DNA of 64,000 nucleotides from Ignavibacteria bacterium (GCA_016716125.1 JADJWZ010000015.1:28946-92945), one strand, 5' to 3'; positions 24,937 through 35,119 are shown, numbered from the stretch's first letter. The notes: generated by a model not told the origin, from the letters alone. Made by a program: numbers and translations.

Positions 24937-26852
24937 ATGAAATACTTATTCTCATTTATTTTATTTATTTCATTTTTAAATGTTCAGTCACAAACAGTTT
25001 TCACAAATACTTCTGATACACTTAAGAAAATACCTTTCGATATTAACCGGATAAAAAATCCTTTCCGGCTTTCTTTAAATTCCGAAGTTTTTAATTATGA
25101 TTCAGTCAGTATATGGAGTGACAGGAGAACACTGTCGGAAATAATGGATCAGCGGCCGGGTTTTTTTATAAATGATTTCGGATTCGGAGGAAGGAATACT
25201 ATTAATTACAACGGCAGGAGTTCATATCAGACGGGAATATTCCGCGACGGAATACAGGTCAATGATAATTTTTATCAGGGATTTGATATAGAGAATTTCA
25301 GCGTTAATGAAATAGAACAAATTGAAGAAATTTCAGCAGTCTCTTCTTTTTTTATGGAATCAACACTTCATCAAAAAGTATAAATGTCATCACTAAAGAT
25401 ATTTTCAATAGTCAGCCATTTTCACAATTAAGATATTCTCAGGACAGGGAAGGTTCATTATATGCAGATGTATTTTTAAGTCAGCCGGTTTCGAGAAAAG
25501 CTAATGTAATGATAGGACTTACAAAACACTCTCTTGACGGCCGGTATGATAATTCCGAATTTGATGTATGGAGAGGAAGGGCGAGAGTGAATTTATATCT
25601 GTCACCGAAATTCAACGCCAAAGCGGAATTTAATTTAGTTAGTTTTGACAGAGGACTTAATGAAGGACTACAGTTTTCTGCGAACGAAGACTCGCTTTCA
25701 GATCCCCAGCTTGCAGCGGTTAAAGATAATGGTACAAATGAAAATCTTGAAAATTACTTTTACAGCCTTTCACTTACGGGAAGACTTTTTAAGAATAAGG
25801 ACTGGCTGACTAAATTCAGAGCTTACAGTAATAACTCCTTAAGAGAACTTTCATTCTCAACTGATTCGACTATAACAGTATACCCGGGATTTCAGCATTC
25901 AATATTATACGGCGGCGAACTCACACAAAACATTACACTGAATTTGGGTAAACATTTAAGTTCAAATCTGACATTCGGCGGGAATGTATACTTAAATTAC
26001 TACGCGGGGAAAGTTAGTCAGACAGACACTTCCGGAGCAATTTCACTTGATCTGAATTTCAACGAGACTTATTATTCCTTAAAAGCGAAATATGATCTTA
26101 AATACAGTATATTTTCGGCAAGCTTTCTTTTAAGAAATGATAATATCAAAGAAAAAAACTTTATCAGCTTTGGCGCAGAAGGAACACTAAAGGCAATAGA
26201 TAACAGTAATATAAGACTTGATTTCAGAGGAGGTTACCGCAGAAGTGATTACAGTATTTTTAAATATGTTGAATTATTTTCCGGCGCGATTTATTACTCT
26301 TCCGCAATATTAACTGCTCCGGATAATTATTATACTGCCGGTGTTTCATTCCGGTATAAAAGCGCTGAAATATTATTTGATTACGGAAAAGGATACGATG
26401 TTTTCAGCTCTGCTGATATACGGAATATGAATGCGGGATTAAACATTGTATCGGAAAATATTGACTTCATCCTTAACTTCAATAATTCGGATTCAAGGAT
26501 ATTTCCGGAGAATTATCTGAAATCCGATATTGCGTACAAGAATATTCTATTCAAAGGGAAATTAAAAATTAAGACGGGTTTCATTTCAAAATTTTATGAC
26601 ATTAAAACACTAGTCAGTCAGAATCAAAAACTATATTCATATCAGATCACGGGAGATAACTTTCCGAAACAGAATCAGTTCACAGTAGATTTTTATGTCG
26701 GAGCAAGGATCGGCAGAGCTAATATAAATCTTACTGTTGCAAATATTTTAAACTCACTGGTTTACAACACCTACTTGTTTCCGCTTGATGACAGAGGCGG
26801 ATTCCTTAATGCTATTTCGAGATTTACTATTGTCTGGGATTTTATAAACTGA
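24937..26852 (+). CDS. TonB-dependent receptor-like outer-membrane protein, interrupted by a frameshift
   Basis: The first part (24937-25383) gives a signal peptide (MKYLFSFILFISFLNVQSQ) and a TonB plug-like region (TLSEIMDQRPGFFINDFG, NYNGRSSYQTGIFRDGIQVNDN, EIEQIEEISAVSS). At the T7 run 25347-25353 the frame is lost. Adding one T continues the plug as FFYGINTSSKSINVITKDIF and leads without a break into the 447-residue downstream frame. That frame consists of alternating beta-barrel strands and ends in TIVWDFIN. The joined product is ~640 residues, rather short for this family, and no CarboxypepD or TonB-box segment is evident. It could import a ligand or be a related barrel. It begins 8 bp after phoU. 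Confidence 0.75.
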
Positions 26853-26866
26853 GATATGTAAAAGAG

Positions 26867-27922
26867 TTATTTTCCCAGAAGAGATTTCACCGCTTCAAGC
26901 ACTTCTTCAGTTCCAATATTCCTTATACATTTAAATTCATCATCCCCTTTCCATATACATTCAGCCGGTTTGGGAGAGTTGTAAAAGCATGGGCTGCATA
27001 CAAGGTCCTGTCGGACAATTCTGTATTCAGTTTTCCAGGGAAACAGTTCTTTATAATTTGTATATCCGAATATTCCGACTGTCGGTATCCGGAGCGCAGC
27101 AGCAGAATGTAAAAAAGCAGTATCGTTTGAAATAATTAAACTGCAGTATTTCATCCTCGCAATAGAGTCCATATAATCCGCAGTTGAAGCTATGTGTACA
27201 TTACTCCCTATCTTGTTTACAATTTCATTATTGAGTTCAGACTCACTTCCGAACAGAAGTATTTCAGCCTGATATTTTTTTATAAGGATCTTTCCAAGTT
27301 CGGAATATTTATCCTTATCCCATCTTTTATGAATATGATTTTTCAGAACGGAAGAACCGGCGTGAAAGCCGATCAGCATTTTACCTTCCGGTATATTTTC
27401 AGCGATCCAGTTTTTTGCATTTGAAGAATGTTTATCACTAATAAATAGATCCATCGCCGGAGCATCTTTATCTTCAATTTTGATAATGGGTTTTATAAGA
27501 TCAAGGTTTTGAAGGACATTGTGCCTGTTTTCTATTTCATCTATCAGTATGTCATTAATGAATTCCGCACGGGAAATATTCGTGTGAATATAATGGTGGG
27601 CTATTTTTTTCTTTGCGCCGAGAAAAGCATTAACAATATTATACTCCAGTCTGTTTGCCGGATACACATTTATAGAAAAATCATATTCATTTTTGCTTAA
27701 AGTTCTTACTTCTGCCAAAGATCTGAACTTTGACTGCTTCATAAAATCTATAAAGTATATTTTGTTCAGGAAGGGATTTTGCAGATACATTTCTTTAACA
27801 GACCTGAACATGACAAGCATGTCTATTTGCGCATCAGGAATTTTTTCTTTTAAAAGCCGTAAGGAAGGTGAAAACATCAATGCATCCCCGTTTCCGGAGA
27901 GAGCGTTTATAAGTATTTTCAT
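26867..27922 (-). CDS. Glycosyltransferase family 9 (heptosyltransferase-like)
   Basis: A 351-residue GT-B enzyme matching the GT9 lipopolysaccharide heptosyltransferase family. The N-terminal GNGDALMFSPSLRLLKEKIPDAQIDMLV resembles WaaC/WaaF openings. The C-terminal domain has IGFHAGSS and ISNDTAFLHSAAALRIPTVGIFGYT, the sugar-nucleotide binding block. A late CSPCFYNSPKPAEC cysteine cluster is common in this family. It likely adds ADP-activated heptose or a related sugar to the lipid A core, which fits the rfaE1/rfaE2 genes in the window. It is the last gene of the minus-strand tig-clpP-DUF2723-GT-C group and converges on the TonB-type receptor with a 14 bp gap. Confidence 0.85.
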   Translation of the reverse strand: MKILINALSGNGDALMFSPSLRLLKEKIPDAQIDMLVMFRSVKEMYLQNPFLNKIYFIDFMKQSKFRSLAEVRTLSKNEYDFSINVYPANRLEYNIVNAFLGAKKKIAHHYIHTNISRAEFINDILIDEIENRHNVLQNLDLIKPIIKIEDKDAPAMDLFISDKHSSNAKNWIAENIPEGKMLIGFHAGSSVLKNHIHKRWDKDKYSELGKILIKKYQAEILLFGSESELNNEIVNKIGSNVHIASTADYMDSIARMKYCSLIISNDTAFLHSAAALRIPTVGIFGYTNYKELFPWKTEYRIVRQDLVCSPCFYNSPKPAECIWKGDDEFKCIRNIGTEEVLEAVKSLLGK

Positions 27923-27933
27923 TTTCGGAAGAA

Positions 27934-29949
27934 TTATCTCAGTACTTCTGGATCATATTTCTGAACCTTTTGAATACTATTGGAAGCATTAAGAGAATCG
28001 CCCGCTTCGCTGTAAATCTGATAAAGCTGATAATGAGCGATTACATTATAATCATCTATTTCAACAGCTTTTTTATAACTGTTTTTCGCCTCTTCCTTTT
28101 TTCCCATCTGCATATATAAATCTCCTATATACTGATAAGGAAGTCCGAATCCTGCAGGACCGGTATTCATAGACTGCTTAAATTCGTCAATAGCAGCCTG
28201 AGTTCTGGATTTATCTCTGGAAGAATTCATTGCCTGATTAAACATGTTGACATATGTAACTTTATAATTAGTGTTGCCCGGAAAATCGTGCGGATAATTT
28301 AAAACTTCTTCCTCACTTTTTCTTTTATAAACAACATCAGTAAAATTTCCGGACCTGTCGGTAAAATAATACGGGTAATAATATTTAATGAATTCTTCAG
28401 TAGTATATAAAGCTCTTTCACCGTATGCGCTTGGCTTAACTCCTGTAGAGAAATAAACATAATCCGGATCTCTTGACATCACATAATCTGCGTTATAATT
28501 TCTTTCCTTCCAGCCGATATCCCCTGCTGAGATTTCCGGTATGATCTTCGGATTATGCGCGATCTCCTTATCAGTAAGTCCGAGGAGATCAATAACATTT
28601 ACATTCTGACCGGCAAAATATGAAACTGCTCCGATAGTAGTAGCAGCAAGTGTCATTGGTCTTCCGAGATCCTGCTGTTTGGTTTTAAACCAGTTACCGG
28701 TTATTTTCATTTTTTCCACAAGACCATTCTCACTTTGGATGTCGCTGTCGAGTTTTTCCTTCTGAGAAGAATAATAATATATACAGACAGAGGCTGCAAT
28801 TACCGTTACAATTCCGAGAGCAAAACTCTGACTGTTTTTTACACTAATTCTGTAATAAATTTCCAAAAGCAATTTTGCAAAAAGAATATAGATCAGCGGA
28901 AGTATAGTTAGAAAGAACCTGTTCTGTTTAAGCACGTCTCCTCCCACAATTATAGTGTAAATTAAAAATGAAACTATAAGCAGATAAAAAAGCGTGAGTA
29001 CAAACAAATTTTCTTTATTCTTAAATAAATACAAAGGCGCGATCAGCATCACTCCGTAAAGCATATAAGAAGTCAGAAAATTCAAAAAATATTCTGCGCC
29101 GGCGCTGAAATAAACTTCAGTAAGACCTGTCTTTGCGTAATATGTATTCGGGAATAAATATCCGTAATAGGAATATCTGATAAGAAAATAAAATATTACC
29201 GGAACAATGTAAATCAGATATGATAATATTTCATTTTTTGCAAAAAACGACTTGAATGCAATTGCGCCTTTTTCTTTATGGGAAAATAAAAACTTATGAA
29301 TCATTATCAAACCGAAAAAATATAAACCTTCAGGTCTTGTGAGAGTTGAAAGAAGAATGAATAACGGGAACAGATAATTTACTTTCTCACTGTCCTTTCC
29401 TTTTATGTAAAAATAAATACCGGCAAGTGAAAACGTCATAAACATTGTCGTCTCCATTCCGCTGACGGACCAAAAGATAAAAGATGCAGTGAATACGAGC
29501 ATTACTGAAGGTATCAGATCAATGTAACCGGCTGAGGAATTCGGGACAGCCGTTTTGCTTTTTTTTACAGTTTGATAATTTCCCGTGATCTTATAAATAT
29601 CAGCAAGACGGTAAGTTATAAAGAGAACTATGACTCCGAAAAAAACGCTGAGATACTGTGAAAATGATTCGATGTTAAAGCCAACTACTTTCATTCCGCT
29701 TAATATCAGCACCCAAAGCAGATTTGTATAACCTTCCACCTTCTCTCCGATATTAAAAACCAGTCCGTTCCCGTTTACAAAATTTTCTATAAAGCGGAAA
29801 CTTATATATGCATCATCCTGAAGAAATTTATTATTAAAACATATATAAGCAAAACTGACAGACAGTACGACAAGAAAAATATAAATAAGAGTATTTCCGG
29901 ATTTCTTATCTATCTTAACCGCAGAACGTTTATCAGGTTTTTTTGCCAT
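27934..29949 (-). CDS. GT-C type membrane glycosyltransferase with C-terminal TPR repeats
   Basis: A 671-residue protein with a lysine-rich cytoplasmic start, about ten transmembrane helices and a soluble C-terminal part. The first extracytoplasmic loop has QDDAYISFRFIENFVNGNGL followed by EKVEGYTNLLW. This DDAYI...GYTNxLW pattern is typical of polyprenyl-phosphate-sugar dependent GT-C enzymes (arabinosyl/mannosyltransferase-like). The acidic pair is the presumed catalytic site. The C-terminus (~590-670) holds TPR-like helices (GDLYMQMGKKEEAKNSYKKAVEIDDYNVIAHYQLY). Donor and acceptor are unknown. It starts 51 bp after the DUF2723 gene stop and ends 11 bp before GT9. Confidence 0.75.
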   Translation of the reverse strand: MAKKPDKRSAVKIDKKSGNTLIYIFLVVLSVSFAYICFNNKFLQDDAYISFRFIENFVNGNGLVFNIGEKVEGYTNLLWVLILSGMKVVGFNIESFSQYLSVFFGVIVLFITYRLADIYKITGNYQTVKKSKTAVPNSSAGYIDLIPSVMLVFTASFIFWSVSGMETTMFMTFSLAGIYFYIKGKDSEKVNYLFPLFILLSTLTRPEGLYFFGLIMIHKFLFSHKEKGAIAFKSFFAKNEILSYLIYIVPVIFYFLIRYSYYGYLFPNTYYAKTGLTEVYFSAGAEYFLNFLTSYMLYGVMLIAPLYLFKNKENLFVLTLFYLLIVSFLIYTIIVGGDVLKQNRFFLTILPLIYILFAKLLLEIYYRISVKNSQSFALGIVTVIAASVCIYYYSSQKEKLDSDIQSENGLVEKMKITGNWFKTKQQDLGRPMTLAATTIGAVSYFAGQNVNVIDLLGLTDKEIAHNPKIIPEISAGDIGWKERNYNADYVMSRDPDYVYFSTGVKPSAYGERALYTTEEFIKYYYPYYFTDRSGNFTDVVYKRKSEEEVLNYPHDFPGNTNYKVTYVNMFNQAMNSSRDKSRTQAAIDEFKQSMNTGPAGFGLPYQYIGDLYMQMGKKEEAKNSYKKAVEIDDYNVIAHYQLYQIYSEAGDSLNASNSIQKVQKYDPEVLR

Positions 29950-30000
29950 ACAAACTTTTAAAAGAATTTAAATAATTTTCAGATAATTGAAAAATTCAAT

Positions 30001-32658
30001 CTAATTCCCCGAAGGGTTATTCATTTTTTGCTTAATGGATTCAATTTTCTGCATTATAGAAGGATCATTGGGACTCATAACGGATAACCTGCCAAGAAGA
30101 TCAAGCGCTTTTTGATACTCGCCTTTTGATTCATAAATATCAAGAAGAATCCTGTATGGGTTATAATAAGACTGCACGTTGCCTGGATTATTCTTAATTT
30201 CCTCTTCAGCTCGTAACATAACATTATTCGATAATTCATTGAACTTCTGCTTATTGCCCAGTTTATCATACAGCATAGCTATATCATATTCTATTCTGTA
30301 ATCCATTGTGATCACATCTCGAGGAATTTTTTCTTCCATTCTGTCAAGAACTTTTTCAGCTTCATTAAATTTTGTTGAATCATTTGAATAATAGAAAGCG
30401 AGTTTCATAAAAACTGTTCTGTATGTCTGAGCCATTCTGGTCTGATCTTCATTGAAAAAGAGATCTTTTTTGTTCAAACCTTTAAACCGGAATCCGTATT
30501 GAGGAGTCTTTGACGGAACCTCCGGTTCATTAAAAATGCATTCGTTCATTATTTCAACATTTAAATCATCCGCTCCATAGCTTGCAGGTTTATAAGGAAC
30601 AAGTCTTTGTCCCATTCCTTCAGTCACAAGATATTCAGACAATCCTACATAGTTATCTTCTGATACTGTAACTGAAAAATAAATTGGTCTTTCCCATTTA
30701 TTAGCTTTTATAATATCCATGAGAAGCAGATCATTTCCTTTAAGCGCTGTGATCACCTGAGATCCTGACTGCTGTCTGATAGTTGCGGGAATTGTAGTAA
30801 CAATTTTTGTCGGAAGTCCCGGCGTATTTTTCATAGTGTCAGGAAATGCAGTTACCGGGACTTCGTAAGTCACAGGTTTTTTCTCATCCCACTGAACCGG
30901 CTGAAGTTTCTTTAACTGAGCATCAGTAAATGTCATCGGTACAGTCAAAGCTCCGTATGGTCTTTCATTCTTCAGCTGAAGATTGTACCAGTCTGTCTGC
31001 GCAAGAGAAAGATTTATAATCCTTACATCTGTTCTGACTCCATACACTGCCTGAATACACCATAACGGGAATGTATCGTTATCACCGTTTGTGATCAGTA
31101 TGGCATCCTTATCGAGACTCTGAAGCAGGTTATAGGCGTAATCATATGGGAAATAATTCCCGTCTCTATTTTGATAATGATAATTTACTCTCAGCATATT
31201 TGCAGGCACTGCAGCAAAGCTCAGTAACAATACAACAGAACAGACAGCCATCAGTGATTTTTTATTCATCTTTTCAGAGATAGTTTCAATGAGTCCCGCT
31301 ACACCTATTCCTATCCATAATGAAAATGCCATAAAAGCTCCTACGTAAAAATAATCTCTTTCACGCGGCTGCGGTTCCTGCTGATTCTGATAAAGCGCTG
31401 TAATAATACCCATCATCAGAAACATCATCAGAAATATGAACCCCAGTCTCCAGTCTTTTCTGAAGAGATAAAACAGACCGAACATTCCCAGTAAGAATGG
31501 GATTGCAAAAAACTTTTTGAAATCGACACCGTCATTTTGATTGTAACCTTCCCTTCCGATATAATTCCAGAACCAGTATCTGTTGAACATATGATTTATC
31601 TGATACTTCCAGAGAAACTCCATATCACTGGAATAATTTTGATAAATCGCCTGGTGCTGAGGTTCCTGAGAATATCTCCTTGGCATTATGAGAGGCTGCT
31701 GACCGTATTGTTCCCTGTTAAGGTATGAAATAAGTGTTTCAATATTGGAGGGAGTATTTTCATTTATAGGAAGATCTGTAACATTAGCTCTCATAAGGAT
31801 TGAGATATAAGTAGAATAACCGATAATGATCAAAAAGAGAGACAGTGTGATCAGACTGAGTATAGGGTTTCTATTAATTCTTGCATAATAGATACCGAAA
31901 ATAACCAGACCGATAATTAAAAATCCTACAGCAATGCTGCCAGACATCAGCTGCGGGAATTTTTTTACAATTCCGGGATATACAATAAAAAAAGCAACTG
32001 CTGAAAGACCTAATGCAATCAGAAGAGTCTTGGGTTCATATTCATATCTTTTAAAATAAAAAAAAAGACCGGCAAGGAAAATACACTGCGCGACAATAAG
32101 GTGAATACCGATTGACAAACCTACGATATAAGCGACAAGTAACAGATATTTATCGCTTCCCGGTTCATCTGATCTTTCCCACCAGACCATTAAGATCCAT
32201 ATACAGAGACCAATAAGGAAAGTACCCATTCCGTAAACTTCAAACTCAAGGGCGTTAAACCAGAAAGTATCACTGAAAGCAAAGGAAAGCGCGCCTACCA
32301 TAGAAGATCCGCAAATCAGGAAAGTATCATATGCAGTTTTTGGAATTCCTCTCCAGTTTATAATTACTTTTGTTGTGATAAGATAGAGGAAAAGAACACA
32401 GAATGAACTTGAAAAAACCGAAAGATAATTTGCTCTGAGACTGATATCCGCAGCCACGGGAAACATTGTAAAAATCTTTCCGACTAAAGTGAAGAAAGGC
32501 GCACCCGGCGGATGCGGAACTGAAAGCGTATAAGCGCATGCTATAAACTCGCCGCAGTCCCAGAATGAAAATGTCGGCTGAACAGTCATGATATAAACTA
32601 TTGTAGAAGATAAAAACACTACAGCCGCAAAAATTCTGTTAACTAATTTAAAATCCAT
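30001..32658 (-). CDS. DUF2723/TMEM260-family membrane protein with TPR tail
   Basis: An 885-residue multi-spanning protein. Residues 30-60 carry the family hallmark FSFWDCGEFIACAYTLSVPHPPGAP; the Asp/Glu of WDCGEF are candidate catalytic residues of a GT-C fold. About a dozen TM helices follow to residue ~480. A soluble part then has the NGDNDTFPLWCIQAVYGVRTDV segment common in this family, and TPR-like repeats fill the last ~200 residues. The vertebrate relative TMEM260 is a protein O-mannosyltransferase; bacterial members are not characterised to my knowledge. Next to another GT-C enzyme and GT9, a role in envelope or secreted-protein glycosylation is plausible. It begins 52 bp after clpP. 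Confidence 0.82.
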   Translation of the reverse strand: MDFKLVNRIFAAVVFLSSTIVYIMTVQPTFSFWDCGEFIACAYTLSVPHPPGAPFFTLVGKIFTMFPVAADISLRANYLSVFSSSFCVLFLYLITTKVIINWRGIPKTAYDTFLICGSSMVGALSFAFSDTFWFNALEFEVYGMGTFLIGLCIWILMVWWERSDEPGSDKYLLLVAYIVGLSIGIHLIVAQCIFLAGLFFYFKRYEYEPKTLLIALGLSAVAFFIVYPGIVKKFPQLMSGSIAVGFLIIGLVIFGIYYARINRNPILSLITLSLFLIIIGYSTYISILMRANVTDLPINENTPSNIETLISYLNREQYGQQPLIMPRRYSQEPQHQAIYQNYSSDMEFLWKYQINHMFNRYWFWNYIGREGYNQNDGVDFKKFFAIPFLLGMFGLFYLFRKDWRLGFIFLMMFLMMGIITALYQNQQEPQPRERDYFYVGAFMAFSLWIGIGVAGLIETISEKMNKKSLMAVCSVVLLLSFAAVPANMLRVNYHYQNRDGNYFPYDYAYNLLQSLDKDAILITNGDNDTFPLWCIQAVYGVRTDVRIINLSLAQTDWYNLQLKNERPYGALTVPMTFTDAQLKKLQPVQWDEKKPVTYEVPVTAFPDTMKNTPGLPTKIVTTIPATIRQQSGSQVITALKGNDLLLMDIIKANKWERPIYFSVTVSEDNYVGLSEYLVTEGMGQRLVPYKPASYGADDLNVEIMNECIFNEPEVPSKTPQYGFRFKGLNKKDLFFNEDQTRMAQTYRTVFMKLAFYYSNDSTKFNEAEKVLDRMEEKIPRDVITMDYRIEYDIAMLYDKLGNKQKFNELSNNVMLRAEEEIKNNPGNVQSYYNPYRILLDIYESKGEYQKALDLLGRLSVMSPNDPSIMQKIESIKQKMNNPSGN

Positions 32659-32710
32659 CTGATGATTTAATTATTTGTAAGTATAATATTCTAAGATTTG
32701 GAAACAGGAT

Positions 32711-33379
32711 CTATTTTTTTTCTATAGTATCTCTTTTAAACAGGATCTCGTCAATAAGACCGTACTTTTTTGCTTCTTCAGCTGACATAATATTATCTCT
32801 TTCGGCATCTTCCATAACCTTTTCAACGGGCTGACCGGAATGTTTTGCAATGATCTTGAACAAAGTTTCTCTGGTTTTTTCCATATCTCTGGCATGAATT
32901 AGAATGTCTGTTGTTTGTCCCTGAAGTCCTCCTGTCCATGGCTGATGCATAAGAATTTTAGAATGCGGAAGCGCTATTCTCTTTCCCGCGGCTCCGCCTG
33001 TAAGAAGAAGCTGTCCCATTGATGCAGCCATTCCTACACACATTGTAGTTACATCAGGTTTTATATACTGAATAGTATCATAAATACCCAGACCTGCTGT
33101 AACGCTGCCGCCGGGAGAATTTATGTATATCATAATATCTTTATCAGGATCTTCTGATTCAAGAAATAGAAGCTGCGCAATTATTAGAGAAGCGATCTCA
33201 TCATATATTGCTGTTCCCAGAAAAATAATTCTTTCTCTGAGAAGTCTTGAATAAATGTCATAAGATCTTTCGCCTCTTGAAGTTTGCTCTACTACTATAG
33301 GTACAAGCTGATCGTTAATCTGATTAAGATTGTGATGAAGAAGACTTTCGTTTTTCTTAATTATATCTTTGTAGTTCAT
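32711..33379 (-). CDS. clpP: ATP-dependent Clp protease proteolytic subunit
   Basis: A 222-residue serine peptidase. The catalytic Ser sits at about residue 120 in CVGMAASMGQLLL, His at about 145 in KILMHQP, and the catalytic Asp in the DAERD stretch near residue 191-195. The oligomerisation region INSPGGSVTAGLGIYDTIQY is intact. The N-terminal ~30 residues form a short propeptide-like extension. ClpP assembles two heptameric rings and degrades proteins delivered by ClpX/ClpA/ClpC. The gene lies 28 bp downstream of trigger factor, a very common arrangement, but clpX does not follow: two membrane glycosyltransferase-like genes do. Confidence 0.96.
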   Translation of the reverse strand: MNYKDIIKKNESLLHHNLNQINDQLVPIVVEQTSRGERSYDIYSRLLRERIIFLGTAIYDEIASLIIAQLLFLESEDPDKDIMIYINSPGGSVTAGLGIYDTIQYIKPDVTTMCVGMAASMGQLLLTGGAAGKRIALPHSKILMHQPWTGGLQGQTTDILIHARDMEKTRETLFKIIAKHSGQPVEKVMEDAERDNIMSAEEAKKYGLIDEILFKRDTIEKK

Positions 33380-33407
33380 AAAGTTTTTTAAAATTTTTTT
33401 AATTAAA

Positions 33408-34691
33408 TTAACCTTGCCTGGAATCTTCCTTAATTCGTAATTCTAAAATTTCTTCAAGTTCAGCATTGTCGATTATAATATCAAGAACTTTGTCATTAAG
33501 GATTCTCATTTTTATATCTTCATTTCCTTTATAAGCTTCGACCAGCTTATCTGCCGGGATATTAAACCTTCCCGAAAATTCTTCAGCAATTTTCCTGTAG
33601 CTTTCTTCATCTGCCTCAATCTTTTCCATTTCAACAATTTTATCTCTGATAAGAAACCATTTTGCCTGAACAATTGCATCGACTCTTTTTTCATTTCTGA
33701 ATTCATTTTCAATAAAATCTGCAGGGATTTTTTTTCCTTTATATCGGCTTTTATAATCTTCAACCATAGAGTCAAGTATAACCTCTATATATCTTTCAGG
33801 AGCCGGGATATCATTTTCCTTGATCATCTCATTTATAACATCTGACTTCAATTGTCTATCGGAAATTCCGTCATAAATTTTCTGAAGTTCATTCTTTATT
33901 TCTGAACGGAATTCTTCTTCGGATGTAAGATCATCCTTACCTGTTACAGATTTAAAAAACTCAGTATTCATTTCAGGGTAAATGATCTTTTCTACTTTTG
34001 TACAGCTGATCTGTACTTTTTTGGGTTCACCTTCAGCATTTTTAGAATCAATAATTCTTGTTTCACCTTCTTTAATGCCTTTCAAACCTTCTTTGAACTC
34101 TGGGTATATTTCCGGATTTCCAAGATATACTTTCAGATCTTTTTGTGACTGTCCAATAAGAAAAGTCCCGCCTTCATCAAGATTCTGCAGATCGACTGTG
34201 ATAATATAATCATCATCTGACGCTACTCCGTCCAGTTCATGTGTTGCGCTTTTGAATTTGTGATAATTAATTTCATCATCTACAAGTGAGTCATCAATTT
34301 TATTGGTCTGCTTTTTAAGCTTCAGACCTTTATACTTGTCGATCTTTACATCAGGCATTACATCAAACTCAACTTTGAAATCGAGTTTTTCCTTAGGCTT
34401 ATAATCAATATCCGTAATTGCGCCTTTGCTTATAACATCCAGTTTGTTGTCCGTGATATATTTAAAAAAAACTTCTCCGGCAATATCTTCAACAGCAGAA
34501 TATTCTATACCTTCTCCATAAAGTTTCCTGATCATATTCAGAGGAGCTTTGCCCTTTCTGAATCCGGGGATAGAAACTTTTTTTCTGTATTTTTCTACTG
34601 CTTTGTCGAAATATGGAGTGAGTTCTTCATAGGTGAGTGTAGCTTCAAGTTCTTTACGCGAATTTTCCTTATCGTTTAACTTAATATCCAA
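33408..34691 (-). CDS. tig: Trigger factor
   Basis: A 427-residue ribosome-associated chaperone. The N-terminal ribosome-binding domain has the signature SIPGFRKGKAPLNMIRKLYG (about residues 41-60), matching the GFRxGK loop that docks near the exit tunnel. A prolyl-isomerase-like middle domain (~150-240) is followed by a long helical C-terminal substrate-binding arm. A promoter 25-55 bp upstream and the 28 bp gap to clpP suggest tig heads the minus-strand operon reaching to the GT9 gene. Confidence 0.95.
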   Translation of the reverse strand: MDIKLNDKENSRKELEATLTYEELTPYFDKAVEKYRKKVSIPGFRKGKAPLNMIRKLYGEGIEYSAVEDIAGEVFFKYITDNKLDVISKGAITDIDYKPKEKLDFKVEFDVMPDVKIDKYKGLKLKKQTNKIDDSLVDDEINYHKFKSATHELDGVASDDDYIITVDLQNLDEGGTFLIGQSQKDLKVYLGNPEIYPEFKEGLKGIKEGETRIIDSKNAEGEPKKVQISCTKVEKIIYPEMNTEFFKSVTGKDDLTSEEEFRSEIKNELQKIYDGISDRQLKSDVINEMIKENDIPAPERYIEVILDSMVEDYKSRYKGKKIPADFIENEFRNEKRVDAIVQAKWFLIRDKIVEMEKIEADEESYRKIAEEFSGRFNIPADKLVEAYKGNEDIKMRILNDKVLDIIIDNAELEEILELRIKEDSRQG

Positions 34692-34716
34692 TTAGCTTAT
34701 TTGATTTTGAAAACTG

Positions 34717-34747
34717 TAAAATTACTTAAATAGGCAGGAAGTAACAA
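34717..34747 (-). promoter_or_regulatory. Putative Bacteroidota-type promoter of tig
   Basis: On the minus strand, TTG (34745-34747) is followed after 20 bp by TAATTTTA (34717-34724), seven of eight bases of TAnnTTTG. Initiation a few bases downstream would leave a leader of about 20 nt before the tig ATG. Confidence 0.5.
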
Positions 34748-34992
34748 GGAATTAAATAATAGAAAACCACTTTATAAATCAGTAATCTCCTATTATAACA
34801 GCGAAATAATTTTCTTTCTGATTTTTAATTTGCGAATAGAAATAACCCGAAAAATTTTAGATATAGGTATAATTCAATTGGATTTTGACATTTGATTTTA
34901 GTGCTGCATTAATTAACAAAATCTGAATGGCTTTCAAATTCCCGGTTATTTATAAAAAGAAATTAATAAACTTATCTGTTTTTAATATTTAT
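34748..34992. other. Gene-free stretch between tig and the tRNA terminator
   Basis: A very A/T-rich interval with no open frame of note and no strong hairpin. Together with the tig promoter and tRNA terminator it forms the ~340 bp gap between tig and tRNA-Lys. Confidence 0.5.
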
Positions 34993-35024
34993 AAAAAAAA
35001 CCGCAGTTGAATTAACAACTGCGG
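34993..35024 (-). terminator. Intrinsic terminator downstream of tRNA-Lys
   Basis: ccgcagttg (35001-35009) and caactgcgg (35016-35024) form a perfect 9 bp stem with a 6 nt loop. On the minus strand eight T follow directly. It lies about 10 bp past the tRNA 3' end. Confidence 0.9.
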
Positions 35025-35034
35025 TTTATTTTTG

Positions 35035-35106
35035 TGAGACCGGGTGGTCTCGAACCACCGACCCTCTGCTTAAAAGGCAGATGCTCTACCACTGAGCTAC
35101 GGTCCC
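35035..35106 (-). tRNA. tRNA-Lys (anticodon UUU)
   Basis: Read on the minus strand the sequence starts gggaccgtagctcag and folds into a full cloverleaf. The acceptor stem gggaccg pairs with cggtctc (one G-T). There is a D-arm with agctcagtggtagagc, an anticodon arm tctgc-cttttaa-gcaga with anticodon TTT, and a T-arm ggtggttcgagaccacc. The discriminator base is A, and no CCA is encoded. It begins 13 bp downstream of the atpC stop and is followed by a strong terminator, so it is probably processed from the atpD-atpC transcript or has a promoter inside atpC. Confidence 0.95.
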
Positions 35107-35119
35107 TACGAATATATTT

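Noticed and set aside
34748..34992. Small RNA or riboswitch in the gap before tRNA-Lys
   Set aside because: No conserved riboswitch motif, strong stem or promoter could be identified in this A/T-rich stretch.
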